From positions 1 through 40,476 of the IMG/VR virus record IMGVR_UViG_3300022688_000024: a DNA stretch of 40,476 nt; one strand, written 5' to 3'. The position numbers were made by a program, and so were the translations under genes. Shown here one piece after another: positions 24,328 to 31,139 of this stretch. Source of the DNA: a virus. Numbering within the stretch: position 1 is the first letter of the stretch; each line of letters begins with the position of its first letter. Below the pieces are notes generated by a model. It was not told the DNA's origin. It was given only the letters and a program-made list of their open reading frames with translations, and ran no database searches.

Positions 24328-24806
24328 ATCGCATCACTCACGCCGGATGGACAGTGCTGGCAATCGTCGGTGTGTGCCTCGTATGGCTCGGGCTATCCGG
24401 TTGCCCTGGCGCCGGTTGGCGGGCGCTGGACGCGACGCAGAAGGCGCGGGCCATCACCGCAAAGCAGCTCGCCACGGCGGTCAAAACAAAGCACGCCGCG
24501 TGTCTCAAGACCCACGGCGCGCAGACCGCCGAATACGCCGAGTGCATCAAAACGCACCGCGACGCGCTGCGGACATGGCGCCGAGTGGTGCGCCCCGCCG
24601 TAAACAGCTCCGTGGCAATCACCGCCGCCGCGCTGCAGATCTACGACAAGGCCGGGGGCGATAAGCCCGACTGGATCGCGTTGATCAAGCCGGCCGTTTG
24701 CGCGCTGTCTCGGGGTGTCAAGTCGTGGTCCGTGTGGTTTGGCGACAAGGGCGCCGCCGCGCTGTCTGCTCTCAAGATGATCGAAGGGGTAACGTGCCAT
24801 GAGTGA
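24324..24806 (+). CDS. Lipoprotein, lysis-region
   Basis: A 160-aa protein with a signal peptide ending in lipobox LSGC (residues 24-27), so Cys27 should be lipidated. The mature part is helical and charged, with two further pairs of cysteines (AACLKTHGAQ, YAECIKTH) and VTCHE at the end. In this position it could be an outer spanin, but 130 mature residues is long for one and no partner is certain. ATGA overlap with the preceding gene. Confidence 0.6.
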   Translation: MNRITHAGWTVLAIVGVCLVWLGLSGCPGAGWRALDATQKARAITAKQLATAVKTKHAACLKTHGAQTAEYAECIKTHRDALRTWRRVVRPAVNSSVAITAAALQIYDKAGGDKPDWIALIKPAVCALSRGVKSWSVWFGDKGAAALSALKMIEGVTCHE

Positions 24807-25005
24807 TAACACCCAACTGATAACCGGCATCGCTGGCGCCATCGGGCTGCTGATCAAAGCTGTCGCCGAGATGGTAGGCGAGCCCGTGGCCGACGTGCGT
24901 AAGCGCGTGCTCGCACAGATCGCCAAAGACGCGGCCGACCCGAGCGACGAGACCGACGCCGTGGCAGACGCGATTGACGCGAGCCTACCGAAAAGCGAAC
25001 GATAG
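24799..25005 (+). CDS. Small amphipathic/membrane protein
   Basis: A 68-aa protein with an N-terminal hydrophobic stretch (LITGIAGAIGLLIKAVAEMV) and an acidic C-terminal half (DAADPSDETDAVADAIDAS). Overlaps the lipoprotein gene by 8 bases. Could be a second lysis membrane protein. Family unknown. Confidence 0.55.
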   Translation: MSDNTQLITGIAGAIGLLIKAVAEMVGEPVADVRKRVLAQIAKDAADPSDETDAVADAIDASLPKSER

Positions 25006-25006
25006 C

Positions 25007-25252
25007 ATGGAACCCTATATCGGCCACATCCTGACGGTGCTCCTGATGCTGGGCGGGCTTGCTGGGGTCTACGTAAAAATCTCCACCAGGCTAACGGCGA
25101 TTGAAACGCGGCTGCAGATAGATGACAACGGAAAATCCGACGCATGCAAGTTGCGGCACGCTGAGATGGGTGAGCGCATCAGAGGACACGAGATGGACTG
25201 TGCTAACTACGAGCGCAACACCGGCGTGATTACGCATCCGCCGACCAGGTAG
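25007..25252 (+). CDS. Small protein with N-terminal membrane helix and coiled tail
   Basis: An 81-aa protein starting at ATG 25007: a hydrophobic helix (HILTVLLMLGGLAGVYVKIS) followed by a helix with heptads (STRLTAIETRLQID) and a charged tail with two cysteines. The layout recalls holin/XhlA-type or inner-spanin-like proteins. It is one base downstream of the preceding stop and seven bases before the lysin. Confidence 0.55.
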   Translation: MEPYIGHILTVLLMLGGLAGVYVKISTRLTAIETRLQIDDNGKSDACKLRHAEMGERIRGHEMDCANYERNTGVITHPPTR

Positions 25253-25258
25253 GCACCA

Positions 25259-26023
25259 ATGGACGTCGTACTATTTCGGCCTCCACCGGGCGCGTGGCGG
25301 GCGTTCGACACCGCTGGAGACGACGATTCCCCCGGGTGCGTTGTCACACCGGAACTCGCCGCAGCGTTTCGCGCGGACGGCTACCGCGCCGTGTTTCGGT
25401 ACACCGCGCCTGACGGGATTGTGCCATCCAACCCGGTGCCCGGTGGCGACTGGCAGGGGGTCTACAAGCTCAGTTTGGCCGAGCGCGACTGGATATTAGA
25501 GGGCGGGCTCGCAATCGGACTCGTGCAGTTCGGTGTTTTCGGTGATGCGAGCTACGCTAGGCGCAACGGCATGGCTGCCGCAAAGTGCGCCCGGCTGCTC
25601 GGGTGTCCCCCTGGGGTGACGCATTTTATGGACGTGGAGGGCGGGAAGCCCGCCGCGGCGGGCCCGGCGGCGTGCCGTCGGTACGCCGAGACGTGGGCCA
25701 AGCATAACAACGCCGGCGGCGACCTCACTGGGTTGTACCGCAACGGGCTTGTGCCTCTGGACAGCCGGCAAACCTACGGGCTGGCCGGGGTTACCTCGTA
25801 TTGGACGGGCTGGCCGGTGAGCCCCAACCCGTTGCCGCGCGGCGAATGCGTGCTGCAGGATTTTCCGACGCGCGAGCATGGCATCAAAATCGACCCCGAC
25901 ACGATCATCACGGACGGCCGGGGCTCCGGCCCGGTGTTGATCGGTACGCGCGACATCGTGGTGCAGTGGTATACAGACGCCATGTTGGGCACCGCGTCTG
26001 CGATGTCCGACTATCTAGCCTGA
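25259..26023 (+). CDS. Endolysin candidate, DUF1906 (glycoside-hydrolase-like)
   Basis: A 254-aa enzyme with the pattern of Rv2525c/DUF1906 proteins, a TIM-barrel-like fold related to glycosidases. Visible are RAFDTAG (Asp17), AVFRYTAPDG, and the acidic pair HFMDVEGG (Asp126, Glu128). These are followed by TGLYRNG, TSYWTGWP, and QDFPTREHGIKIDPDTI, where the ending W/Q..D tract is usual. No signal peptide, so it would need a holin. In phages such genes lie in lysis cassettes, as here. I infer peptidoglycan degradation; the exact bond is unknown. Confidence 0.75.
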   Translation: MDVVLFRPPPGAWRAFDTAGDDDSPGCVVTPELAAAFRADGYRAVFRYTAPDGIVPSNPVPGGDWQGVYKLSLAERDWILEGGLAIGLVQFGVFGDASYARRNGMAAAKCARLLGCPPGVTHFMDVEGGKPAAAGPAACRRYAETWAKHNNAGGDLTGLYRNGLVPLDSRQTYGLAGVTSYWTGWPVSPNPLPRGECVLQDFPTREHGIKIDPDTIITDGRGSGPVLIGTRDIVVQWYTDAMLGTASAMSDYLA

Positions 26024-26033
26024 GGACAAATCA

Positions 26034-26615
26034 ATGCACGCGATAATGATCGCCGTGGCGCTCGCTGCGTCCGGCCCGATACACACGCCCGAGACCCAAC
26101 TCGCCCGACTCACCTCGTTCGTTTCGCGAGTCAACCCGGAGGCCGATGACTACGCGGAGCACCTAGCCGGTGCGATCATCGGCGCAGCTCGCAGGCACCA
26201 CCTAGACCCCAACGTGCTCGCGGCGATCTGCTGGAGCGAGTCGTATTACCAGACAGACGTGGATGGTGCGAGCGGGGAACGCGGGCCATGGCAGCTCATG
26301 CGCGGTATGGACATCATGGCCGGCGCGTGGAATGACGTCGGCGCCGCGATGCACGGACTGCCAGACTATCCTGACGCAGACTGGGGCGACATGCCTCGAG
26401 ACGATCAGGATAGAGCGATGCGTGATCCGGTGTTGTCAACCTACATGGCCGCCGTCCTGGTGGCGTGGCACCGGGCGCGGTGCGAGTACCCCACCACCGC
26501 CACATGCTACGCACGGTACAACAGCGGCGGACCCCGGGTGCGCTGGGGCTACGTCCGAGCTCTGGCCCGGCGCGCCTATCTGGTGCGGCGATACGTTGAC
26601 GCGGACGTGATGTGA
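26034..26615 (+). CDS. Lytic transglycosylase (SLT-like) with signal peptide
   Basis: A 193-aa protein. Its N-terminus (MHAIMIAVALAASGPIHTPE) looks like a short signal peptide. The catalytic part shows the SLT motifs: AAICWSESYYQTD, with Glu69 as the likely acid, then GERGPWQLM, and YARYNSGG. These cleave the glycan chain of peptidoglycan with anhydro-muramyl ends. A second wall-degrading enzyme beside the DUF1906 lysin is unusual; it may act in the virion or as an exported lysin. GAGGA precedes the start. Confidence 0.8.
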   Translation: MHAIMIAVALAASGPIHTPETQLARLTSFVSRVNPEADDYAEHLAGAIIGAARRHHLDPNVLAAICWSESYYQTDVDGASGERGPWQLMRGMDIMAGAWNDVGAAMHGLPDYPDADWGDMPRDDQDRAMRDPVLSTYMAAVLVAWHRARCEYPTTATCYARYNSGGPRVRWGYVRALARRAYLVRRYVDADVM

Positions 26616-26797
26616 TGGCGGCGGGGAATCACTGGCATGTGCCACCGCGTCCACTAGCGCCAGCGTCAGAGGCCCTGATACGATCTCTGTGCCGTCTGGC
26701 TGCTATGTGGGCCCTGGGCCCAGCCCACCCTGGTATCGACGCCCTGGCCGCGTCTCTGGCCCACAGAGCCCTGTCCTACGGCAGACGCCGGCCCTAG
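26615..26797 (+). CDS. Hypothetical small protein (weak)
   Basis: A 60-aa ORF overlapping the end of the transglycosylase (TGATG). It contains helical Ala/Leu-rich stretches (APASEALIRSLCRLAAMWAL, GIDALAASLAHRALSYG). It may be the last gene of the late unit, but there is no family and no independent ribosome-binding site, and the region is high GC, so it may be spurious. Confidence 0.35.
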   Translation: MAAGNHWHVPPRPLAPASEALIRSLCRLAAMWALGPAHPGIDALAASLAHRALSYGRRRP

Positions 26798-26992
26798 TCC
26801 TGGGCTCGCGCGCGTCCATTATTGCCCGATATTCACCGGGGCCGAGACAGTTTAAAAAAAATAGTGTTGTGTTGTCGCGTGGTTGCGGGCCACATCCAAC
26901 TTTTTTGAAAAAAGGGGTTGCGTATGCTCGCCGTATGCCGTATATATATAGACATGAGCGACACACAAAACACCAACCAAACGGAGGACAGC
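26798..26992 (+). promoter_or_regulatory. Early-unit control region
   Basis: No gene is called in this 195-base gap between the late and early units. It is AT-rich for this genome, with runs such as AGTTTAAAAAAAATAG (26849-26864) and TTTTTTGAAAAAA (26901-26913). It contains ATCCAACTTTTT (26894-26905), also found at 16-27 upstream of the first late gene, and the promoter at 26918-26946. A weak GTGG/CCAC hairpin near 26880-26893 precedes the T-run, possibly a terminator of the late unit. Confidence 0.6.
26918..26946 (+). promoter_or_regulatory. Sigma70-like promoter of the early unit
   Basis: TTGCGT (26918-26923), a spacer of 17 bases and TATATA (26941-26946, continuing TATATATATA). Both hexamers are close to consensus. 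Transcription would begin near 26953, about 40 bases before the ATG at 26993, which has a strong GGAGG site (26983-26987). Confidence 0.7.
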
Positions 26993-27589
26993 ATGGAACA
27001 TCAGGCCAAAAAAACGACGGACGCGGATACCGTACACTACGTAGGCCCGGCACTGGACCACGATTACACCCTGGCCGAGTTGGTGGGCCTCCCCGCCTGG
27101 CGCCTGGTGCTGGTGTGCGACTGGGGCGAGCGGACCATGGTTTTTGACAGCCGGTTGGCCAGCGACAACGGCACCCCCGGCGACGAATGGCACGGCCATG
27201 CCCAGGCCTTCTTTTTGGAGCCCATGACCAGGGCCGATGCGCTGCAACTCCTCGAGGAGCTCACCCCCCTGGTGGGCAAGGTGTGCGACGGCTACGCCAG
27301 CGAATGGAATGGAAGAAACCATGTCGGCGAACTCACGGCCGACGCCCGGGACGCCGTCGATGAGATCGAGTACACGATCCACTCCTGGCAGTACGATCAC
27401 CCGTCTGGCGCCGGGGAGCTGTGGCCCGCAGCTGAATGGTTCGACGCATTCCCGCCCACGGTGGCGGCCAGCGCGACGGATAGCGACCTCGAAGCGCTGG
27501 CCGGGGAATTGCAGGCCGACGCCCACGCCGATGGCATCCACCTGCACGGCCTAGACGAGTACCTCGAGGGGTTGCGCGCCGAGGCATAG
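26993..27589 (+). CDS. First early gene, hypothetical acidic protein
   Basis: A 198-aa protein of unknown family, strongly acidic (many D/E, e.g. DARDAVDEIEYTI and ATDSDLEALAGELQAD), with WRLVLVCDWGERTMVFDS near residue 38. I choose the ATG at 26993 with GGAGG five bases upstream over the in-frame ATG at 26954, which would lie at the very start of the mRNA. As the first gene after the strong promoter it is probably an immediate-early product. Acidic early phage proteins often counter host DNA-binding systems; here that is only a suggestion. Confidence 0.7.
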   Translation: MEHQAKKTTDADTVHYVGPALDHDYTLAELVGLPAWRLVLVCDWGERTMVFDSRLASDNGTPGDEWHGHAQAFFLEPMTRADALQLLEELTPLVGKVCDGYASEWNGRNHVGELTADARDAVDEIEYTIHSWQYDHPSGAGELWPAAEWFDAFPPTVAASATDSDLEALAGELQADAHADGIHLHGLDEYLEGLRAEA

Positions 27590-27622
27590 GAGTAGACGCC
27601 CACCGGGGCACAGGAGATCAAC

Positions 27623-27799
27623 ATGAACACACCAATGGACGCAGCCCGCCGCAAGATGGACGAGATCCACACCGAGATGGCGCGGCTCGAAAAAGCCATC
27701 CGCAAGCTCGGCGAACGCACGAACCCAAATTGGGCCGACGTGGGCGACATGACACAGACCCTCGACCACATCACCGCTGCCGCCGAGTGGATGGAGTAG
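27623..27799 (+). CDS. Small hypothetical protein
   Basis: A 58-aa, mostly helical protein (MNTPMDAARRKMDEIHTEM..., ending in ITAAAEWME) with AGGAG at 27612. Charged heptads in residues 5-30 suggest a coiled coil. It lies between two early genes in the same direction. The sequence GGAGTAGACGCC directly follows the stop of the previous gene and spans the stop of this one (27589-27600, 27793-27804), a 12-bp direct repeat. Confidence 0.65.
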   Translation: MNTPMDAARRKMDEIHTEMARLEKAIRKLGERTNPNWADVGDMTQTLDHITAAAEWME

Positions 27800-27804
27800 A
27801 CGCC

Positions 27805-28236
27805 ATGACGCCAACCAACGGATACACGATAGAACCCGGCGCCGACCTGCGGGGCGCCGAGCTGCGGTACGCCGACCTGCGGAGCGCCGACCTGCGGGGC
27901 GCCAACCTGCGGGGCGCCGAGCTGCGGTACGCCAGATATAGCATTTCGGCGATCATGACGGCGAACTGGGGCGACTGTCCACCGGACGTCACGGCCCAGC
28001 TCCAGCGACTCGTCGCGGAGGCCATGCCCCACGGCCACAGGCTAATGGATCAGTGGGCGGCGTCCGATGACGGTCCGTGTCCGCTGCAACGGACAACATA
28101 TGATCGCGTCGCCCTGTTCGCCGAGCGCCGTGAATGCTGGCCGCCTCGGGGGCTGCCCTGGACACTGTGGCAAATCTGGCAACGACTCGCCCAGGCCATG
28201 GGCGTCAAAATCTCCATGCCATGGAGCGACCAATGA
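27805..28236 (+). CDS. Pentapeptide-repeat-containing protein
   Basis: A 143-aa early protein. Residues 13-42 are six tandem pentapeptides (ADLRG, AELRY, ADLRS, ADLRG, ANLRG, AELRY) encoded by six exact 15-base units. Six units give only about one and a half turns of a beta helix, too short for a DNA-mimic helix like MfpA or Qnr. The following 100 residues (TANWGDCPPDVTAQLQRLV, RLMDQWAASDDGPCPLQR) have no known family, with a W/C-rich C-terminal end. The ATG has GGAG eight bases upstream. DNA-unit homogeneity suggests recent expansion. Confidence 0.7.
   Translation: MTPTNGYTIEPGADLRGAELRYADLRSADLRGANLRGAELRYARYSISAIMTANWGDCPPDVTAQLQRLVAEAMPHGHRLMDQWAASDDGPCPLQRTTYDRVALFAERRECWPPRGLPWTLWQIWQRLAQAMGVKISMPWSDQ
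27841..27930 (+). repeat. Six tandem 15-bp repeats coding pentapeptides
   Basis: Units of the type GCCGACCTGCGGGGC repeat six times without gaps. Units 2 and 6 are identical (GCCGAGCTGCGGTAC), and units 1 and 4 are identical. Such homogeneity favours slippage or unequal exchange, so copy number may vary between relatives. Confidence 0.9.
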
Positions 28237-28412
28237 CCATGATCCCGAAGCTGATACTGTTCCCCGCCGACCTGCTCTCCCACCTCGAGACGGAGGCCCA
28301 GCGCGACGCGGAAAAAACAGGCGGCCAGCCCAACGTGTCCGCCACCATTCGACGGCTGCTCATCGCAGCGCTGCGCAAAAAGGGCTTGACATCGACCGAC
28401 AGCGGCGTGTAA
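28233..28412 (+). CDS. Ribbon-helix-helix regulator (putative)
   Basis: A 59-aa protein with the order strand-helix-helix: KLILFPADLLSHLETEAQRD, then NVSATIRRLLIAALRKKGL. The NvSatIRrLL segment is the usual RHH second helix with a conserved serine and basic face. It would bind DNA as a dimer of dimers. Its stop lies within the promoter at 28386-28415, so it may control the following genes or itself. Start ATG overlaps the pentapeptide gene stop. Confidence 0.7.
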   Translation: MTMIPKLILFPADLLSHLETEAQRDAEKTGGQPNVSATIRRLLIAALRKKGLTSTDSGV

Positions 28413-28415
28413 ATT
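28386..28415 (+). promoter_or_regulatory. Sigma70-like promoter, internal to the early unit
   Basis: TTGACA (28386-28391), 18 bases, TAAATT (28410-28415). The -35 hexamer is the perfect consensus. It overlaps the 3-prime end of the RHH gene. Transcripts would start near 28422 and carry a roughly 100-base leader before the ATG at 28525. Confidence 0.65.
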
Positions 28416-28455
28416 GACCGTAGTGCGACACACCCAGACAATCTGATTCTTGTCG

Positions 28456-28505
28456 TCGGCCCGGTGGCAGCCCGCAGCGTCGCACCTGCACCGCCACCGG
28501 GTCGG
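28456..28505 (+). promoter_or_regulatory. Stem-loop in a leader RNA
   Basis: CCCGGTGGC (28460-28468) and GCCACCGGG (28493-28501) are perfect 9-bp inverted repeats with 24 bases between. Flanking pairs, including G-U pairs, can lengthen the stem to about 13. The structure ends 8 bases before the GGAG ribosome-binding site of the gene at 28525, so it could control its translation. No known riboswitch is recognised. Confidence 0.5.
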
Positions 28506-28524
28506 CGATCCTTTGGAGTGCGAC

Positions 28525-28701
28525 ATGCAACGAATTTGCGCCTGGTGTAAGGCACCATTACCCGCCCAACCCATTGATGACCCGACCGTGCTAGAGGTGT
28601 CGCATGGCATCTGTGCCGACTGCGCCGCGAAGCTCGAGGATGACGCGCGCAAGGCCGGGATCCGGATCAACGCGACGGTGCACACGACTGGAGGTAAGTG
28701 A
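28525..28701 (+). CDS. Small zinc-finger protein
   Basis: A 58-aa protein with CAWC (residues 5-8) and CADC (residues 30-33) knuckles, a one-zinc ribbon reminiscent of DksA/TraR-like or phage zinc knuckles, then a helix (AAKLEDDARKAGIRI). Preceded by GGAG and the structured leader. The stop overlaps the exonuclease start (TGATG). Function unknown, probably nucleic-acid or protein binding. Confidence 0.65.
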   Translation: MQRICAWCKAPLPAQPIDDPTVLEVSHGICADCAAKLEDDARKAGIRINATVHTTGGK

Positions 28702-29591
28702 TGGTACTCACAGACGCCCAGAAAACCGACATCGGCCTGCAGCCAGGGCCGGGGATCTATCTCAACGTCCCGGCTGCGCAGTATTTCGCGTGGCCGTACC
28801 TCAGCAAGTCGGGGCTGAGCGACTTCGCCAAGTCGCCCGCGCTGTGGTACGGGCGGCAGACCGGCGCGATCAAACGCAAGGCATCGGCGAGCTTCGCGCT
28901 GGGCTCAGCCGTGGACATGCTATGGGTCGAGCGGCGCCCGCTGAATCCGCGATTCGGATTTCAGGTGATCCCGAAAGTCAACCCGATGACCGGGCAGGAC
29001 ATGCCGGCCAGCGGCAAGGCTCGGCAGGAGTACCTCGACAGCCTGCCGGAGGGGACCACGGCGATCAGCGCGGCCGTTGAGCGCACGGCGCTGCGCATGG
29101 CGACCGCGCTCGACAACAACGACAGGGCGCAGCGGCTGCACGCGGGCGCCATGGCGCAGGTGTCGTTGGTCTGGCGCTGCCCGCACACGGGGATCATGCT
29201 GAAGGGCAGGCCCGACTTGGTCAACTTCGATCGGCACGTACTATCGGACCTCAAAACCACGAAGGATATCAGCCCATGGGCTTTCGACCGCGACGCGAGC
29301 CAGTACAACTACCACTGGCAGCTCTATCTCTATACACAGGGACTCGTCGCCAATGGTGCCGGTGACTATGACGACTGGACCCACTGGCTGATCACCGTCG
29401 CCAACGTGGAGCCCCACGGCGTCGCTTGCAGGCCGATGCCCGCCAGCGCGCTGGAGCTCGCCGCCGAAGAGACCGCGTACCACATCCGGCGATGGTGCGA
29501 GTGCAGAGACAACAACCATTGGCCGGCCGACATCCTCGACGAAAAACCGATCGAGCTGCCGCGCTGGCGATTTCAGAGGGAGGTGGGGTGA
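28701..29591 (+). CDS. PD-(D/E)XK exonuclease (PF12684-like, RecE/RecB family)
   Basis: A 296-aa nuclease. Core elements: FALGSAVD (about 65-72), LKGRPDLVN (168-175, with Asp172), LSDLKTTKD (181-189, the D-x-K of the active site), and YHWQLYLYTQG (204-214), the Q-x-x-x-Y motif of RecB-type nucleases. Such phage enzymes chew one strand from DNA ends for annealing-based recombination. The start ATG at 28701 (TGATG) is preferred to a GTG one codon earlier. Its usual RecT-like partner could be the gp3-like gene at 31136. Confidence 0.85.
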   Translation: MVLTDAQKTDIGLQPGPGIYLNVPAAQYFAWPYLSKSGLSDFAKSPALWYGRQTGAIKRKASASFALGSAVDMLWVERRPLNPRFGFQVIPKVNPMTGQDMPASGKARQEYLDSLPEGTTAISAAVERTALRMATALDNNDRAQRLHAGAMAQVSLVWRCPHTGIMLKGRPDLVNFDRHVLSDLKTTKDISPWAFDRDASQYNYHWQLYLYTQGLVANGAGDYDDWTHWLITVANVEPHGVACRPMPASALELAAEETAYHIRRWCECRDNNHWPADILDEKPIELPRWRFQREVG

Positions 29592-30307
29592 TGAGTGACA
29601 TTAGTATCACCGCAGTGAGCACTGACGGAGGAACGCAGGCGCGTGCCAGGCTATGCGAGGACACAGTCAGCGAGTACGCCGCCGCGATGGAACGCGGCGA
29701 CGAGTTCCCGCCTGTGGTGGCGTTCTATGACGGCACAGAATACTGGATGGCTGACGGCTTCCATCGGTCCGAAGCCGCGTGCCGTGCCAATCGTGAGATC
29801 GCCGTTGAGGTACGACAAGGGACCAGGCGTGATGCGATCCTGTTTGCAGTCGGTGCCAACGACGCCCACGGGCTCCGCCGTACAAACGCCGACAAACGCC
29901 GAGCTGTAGAGACACTGCTACGGGACGACGAGTGGTCGCAGTGGAGCAACCGCGAGATCGCGCGACGGTGCAGGGTGAGCAACCACCTAGTCGCCGATGT
30001 CAAGAGGGTTCTCACTGGGAATTCTCCTAGTGACAACGAGCCCAGGACCTACACAACGAAACACGGCACGGAGGCGACCATGAAAACGGAGAACATCGGG
30101 AAGGGGCGGACGGCAGCCGCGCCGGAGAATCCGGCCGCCGAAAGCAACGAGCCCCCGGCCAAGCCTAGCAGGCCGCGTACGTCAATGGGGGACACGGTGG
30201 CAAGGAACTGTATCAAGTGGCTGAAGCAGGTGACCAGGACCGATAAGTACCGAAAAGAATGCTTCGAGATGATGCGAGAATTCATGAAGACAAGGGAGGA
30301 TTGGTAG
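29591..30307 (+). CDS. ParB-like protein with HTH
   Basis: A 238-aa protein. The N-terminus matches the ParB/Srx-like domain: VVAFYDGTEYWMADGFHRSEA, with the DGFHR box (55-59) where ParB has (D)G.HR. A helix-turn-helix follows (NREIARRCRVSNHLVADVKR, about 120-139). Residues after 150 are Pro/Thr/Lys-rich and end in a helix. At 30080 an in-frame ATG has a perfect GGAGG five bases upstream, so a separate 75-aa C-terminal product is likely made too. Codon use changes near here. Usual roles of this family range from DNA partition to nuclease-like regulation. Which applies here is open. Confidence 0.75.
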   Translation: MSDISITAVSTDGGTQARARLCEDTVSEYAAAMERGDEFPPVVAFYDGTEYWMADGFHRSEAACRANREIAVEVRQGTRRDAILFAVGANDAHGLRRTNADKRRAVETLLRDDEWSQWSNREIARRCRVSNHLVADVKRVLTGNSPSDNEPRTYTTKHGTEATMKTENIGKGRTAAAPENPAAESNEPPAKPSRPRTSMGDTVARNCIKWLKQVTRTDKYRKECFEMMREFMKTREDW

Positions 30308-30308
30308 G

Positions 30309-31139
30309 ATGAAAACGCAAACGAGCACAAATTACTCACGGTTCGATCTGGAGACGTTCAACAGGGAACTGACCAGGGGGCACATATTTGAGATTGCGGA
30401 GAACATGCGTCTCAACGGATTCAAGGAGTCCGAGGCGATCCTTGTGTATCCAGACCCAGCCAACCCGAGGACGCTGCAAGTCGTCGACGGGCACCACAGG
30501 TTCCTCGCTGCCAAGGATCTCGGTCTGCCGATCAAGTTCAAGGTCCTTCCGCCGGGGTCCAACCCGACCCAGGAGTTGCTCGACAAGGTGCTTCTCCAGA
30601 AGTCATGGACCATCAACGACCTGGTGGACCTGCACGCTGAGAGCATTGGCGACTACTCCGAACTGCGAGAGTTTCATTCGTCCACTGGCATCGGTTACTG
30701 TGTCGCAGCCAAACTGTACTCCGGCGGCATCGCCGGGAAGAAACTTTCCCGCGCGCTCAAAAATGGCACGTGGCGGATCTCAGATTACGCCTTCGCTAGC
30801 AGGGTCGCTCACATAGTCAGTGCTATCGCCGGGTGGCATGGGAGACGGTTCGCGTCTCGGACCGGACTGGTTAATGCCATATCGGCATTGTGTTCGGTCG
30901 CCTTCTTCGCCGACGATTACATGATCGCTGCGATCGACAAGAACGCCAAGCTACTGCTTCCGGTGGCACCCATGCACGACAACCTTGAGCAGCTTGACAG
31001 GATCTATAATAAGGGGCGCGGGGTAATGTCGTTGCCGTTGAGCGAGACGGCCGCAGCGGTCATGGACCTCAGGCGCCGGGCGAAGGGGAACAGGGCCAAA
31101 TATCACGAGTTCGACATTCTCAGGGAGGAAGCCAAATGA
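30309..31139 (+). CDS. Second ParB-like protein
   Basis: A 276-aa protein starting one base after the previous stop with MKTQTSTNYSRFDLETFN. Its ParB core, VDGHHRFLAAKDLGL (60-74), has the G-H-H-R motif of the nucleotide-binding domain, with ILVYPDPANPRTLQVVD before it. The rest is helical (LRALKNGTWRISDYAFASR region) and unlike the first ParB-like protein. Arg codons AGG are more frequent than in neighbours, a hint of separate origin. ATGA overlap with the next gene. Confidence 0.75.
   Translation: MKTQTSTNYSRFDLETFNRELTRGHIFEIAENMRLNGFKESEAILVYPDPANPRTLQVVDGHHRFLAAKDLGLPIKFKVLPPGSNPTQELLDKVLLQKSWTINDLVDLHAESIGDYSELREFHSSTGIGYCVAAKLYSGGIAGKKLSRALKNGTWRISDYAFASRVAHIVSAIAGWHGRRFASRTGLVNAISALCSVAFFADDYMIAAIDKNAKLLLPVAPMHDNLEQLDRIYNKGRGVMSLPLSETAAAVMDLRRRAKGNRAKYHEFDILREEAK

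Noticed and set aside
26798-26992. tRNA or small structured RNA in the gap between units
   Set aside because: No cloverleaf or CCA-type end can be drawn; the sequence is A/T runs and a promoter.
27841-27930. CRISPR-like array
   Set aside because: The repeats are contiguous 15-mers coding pentapeptides, with no spacers.
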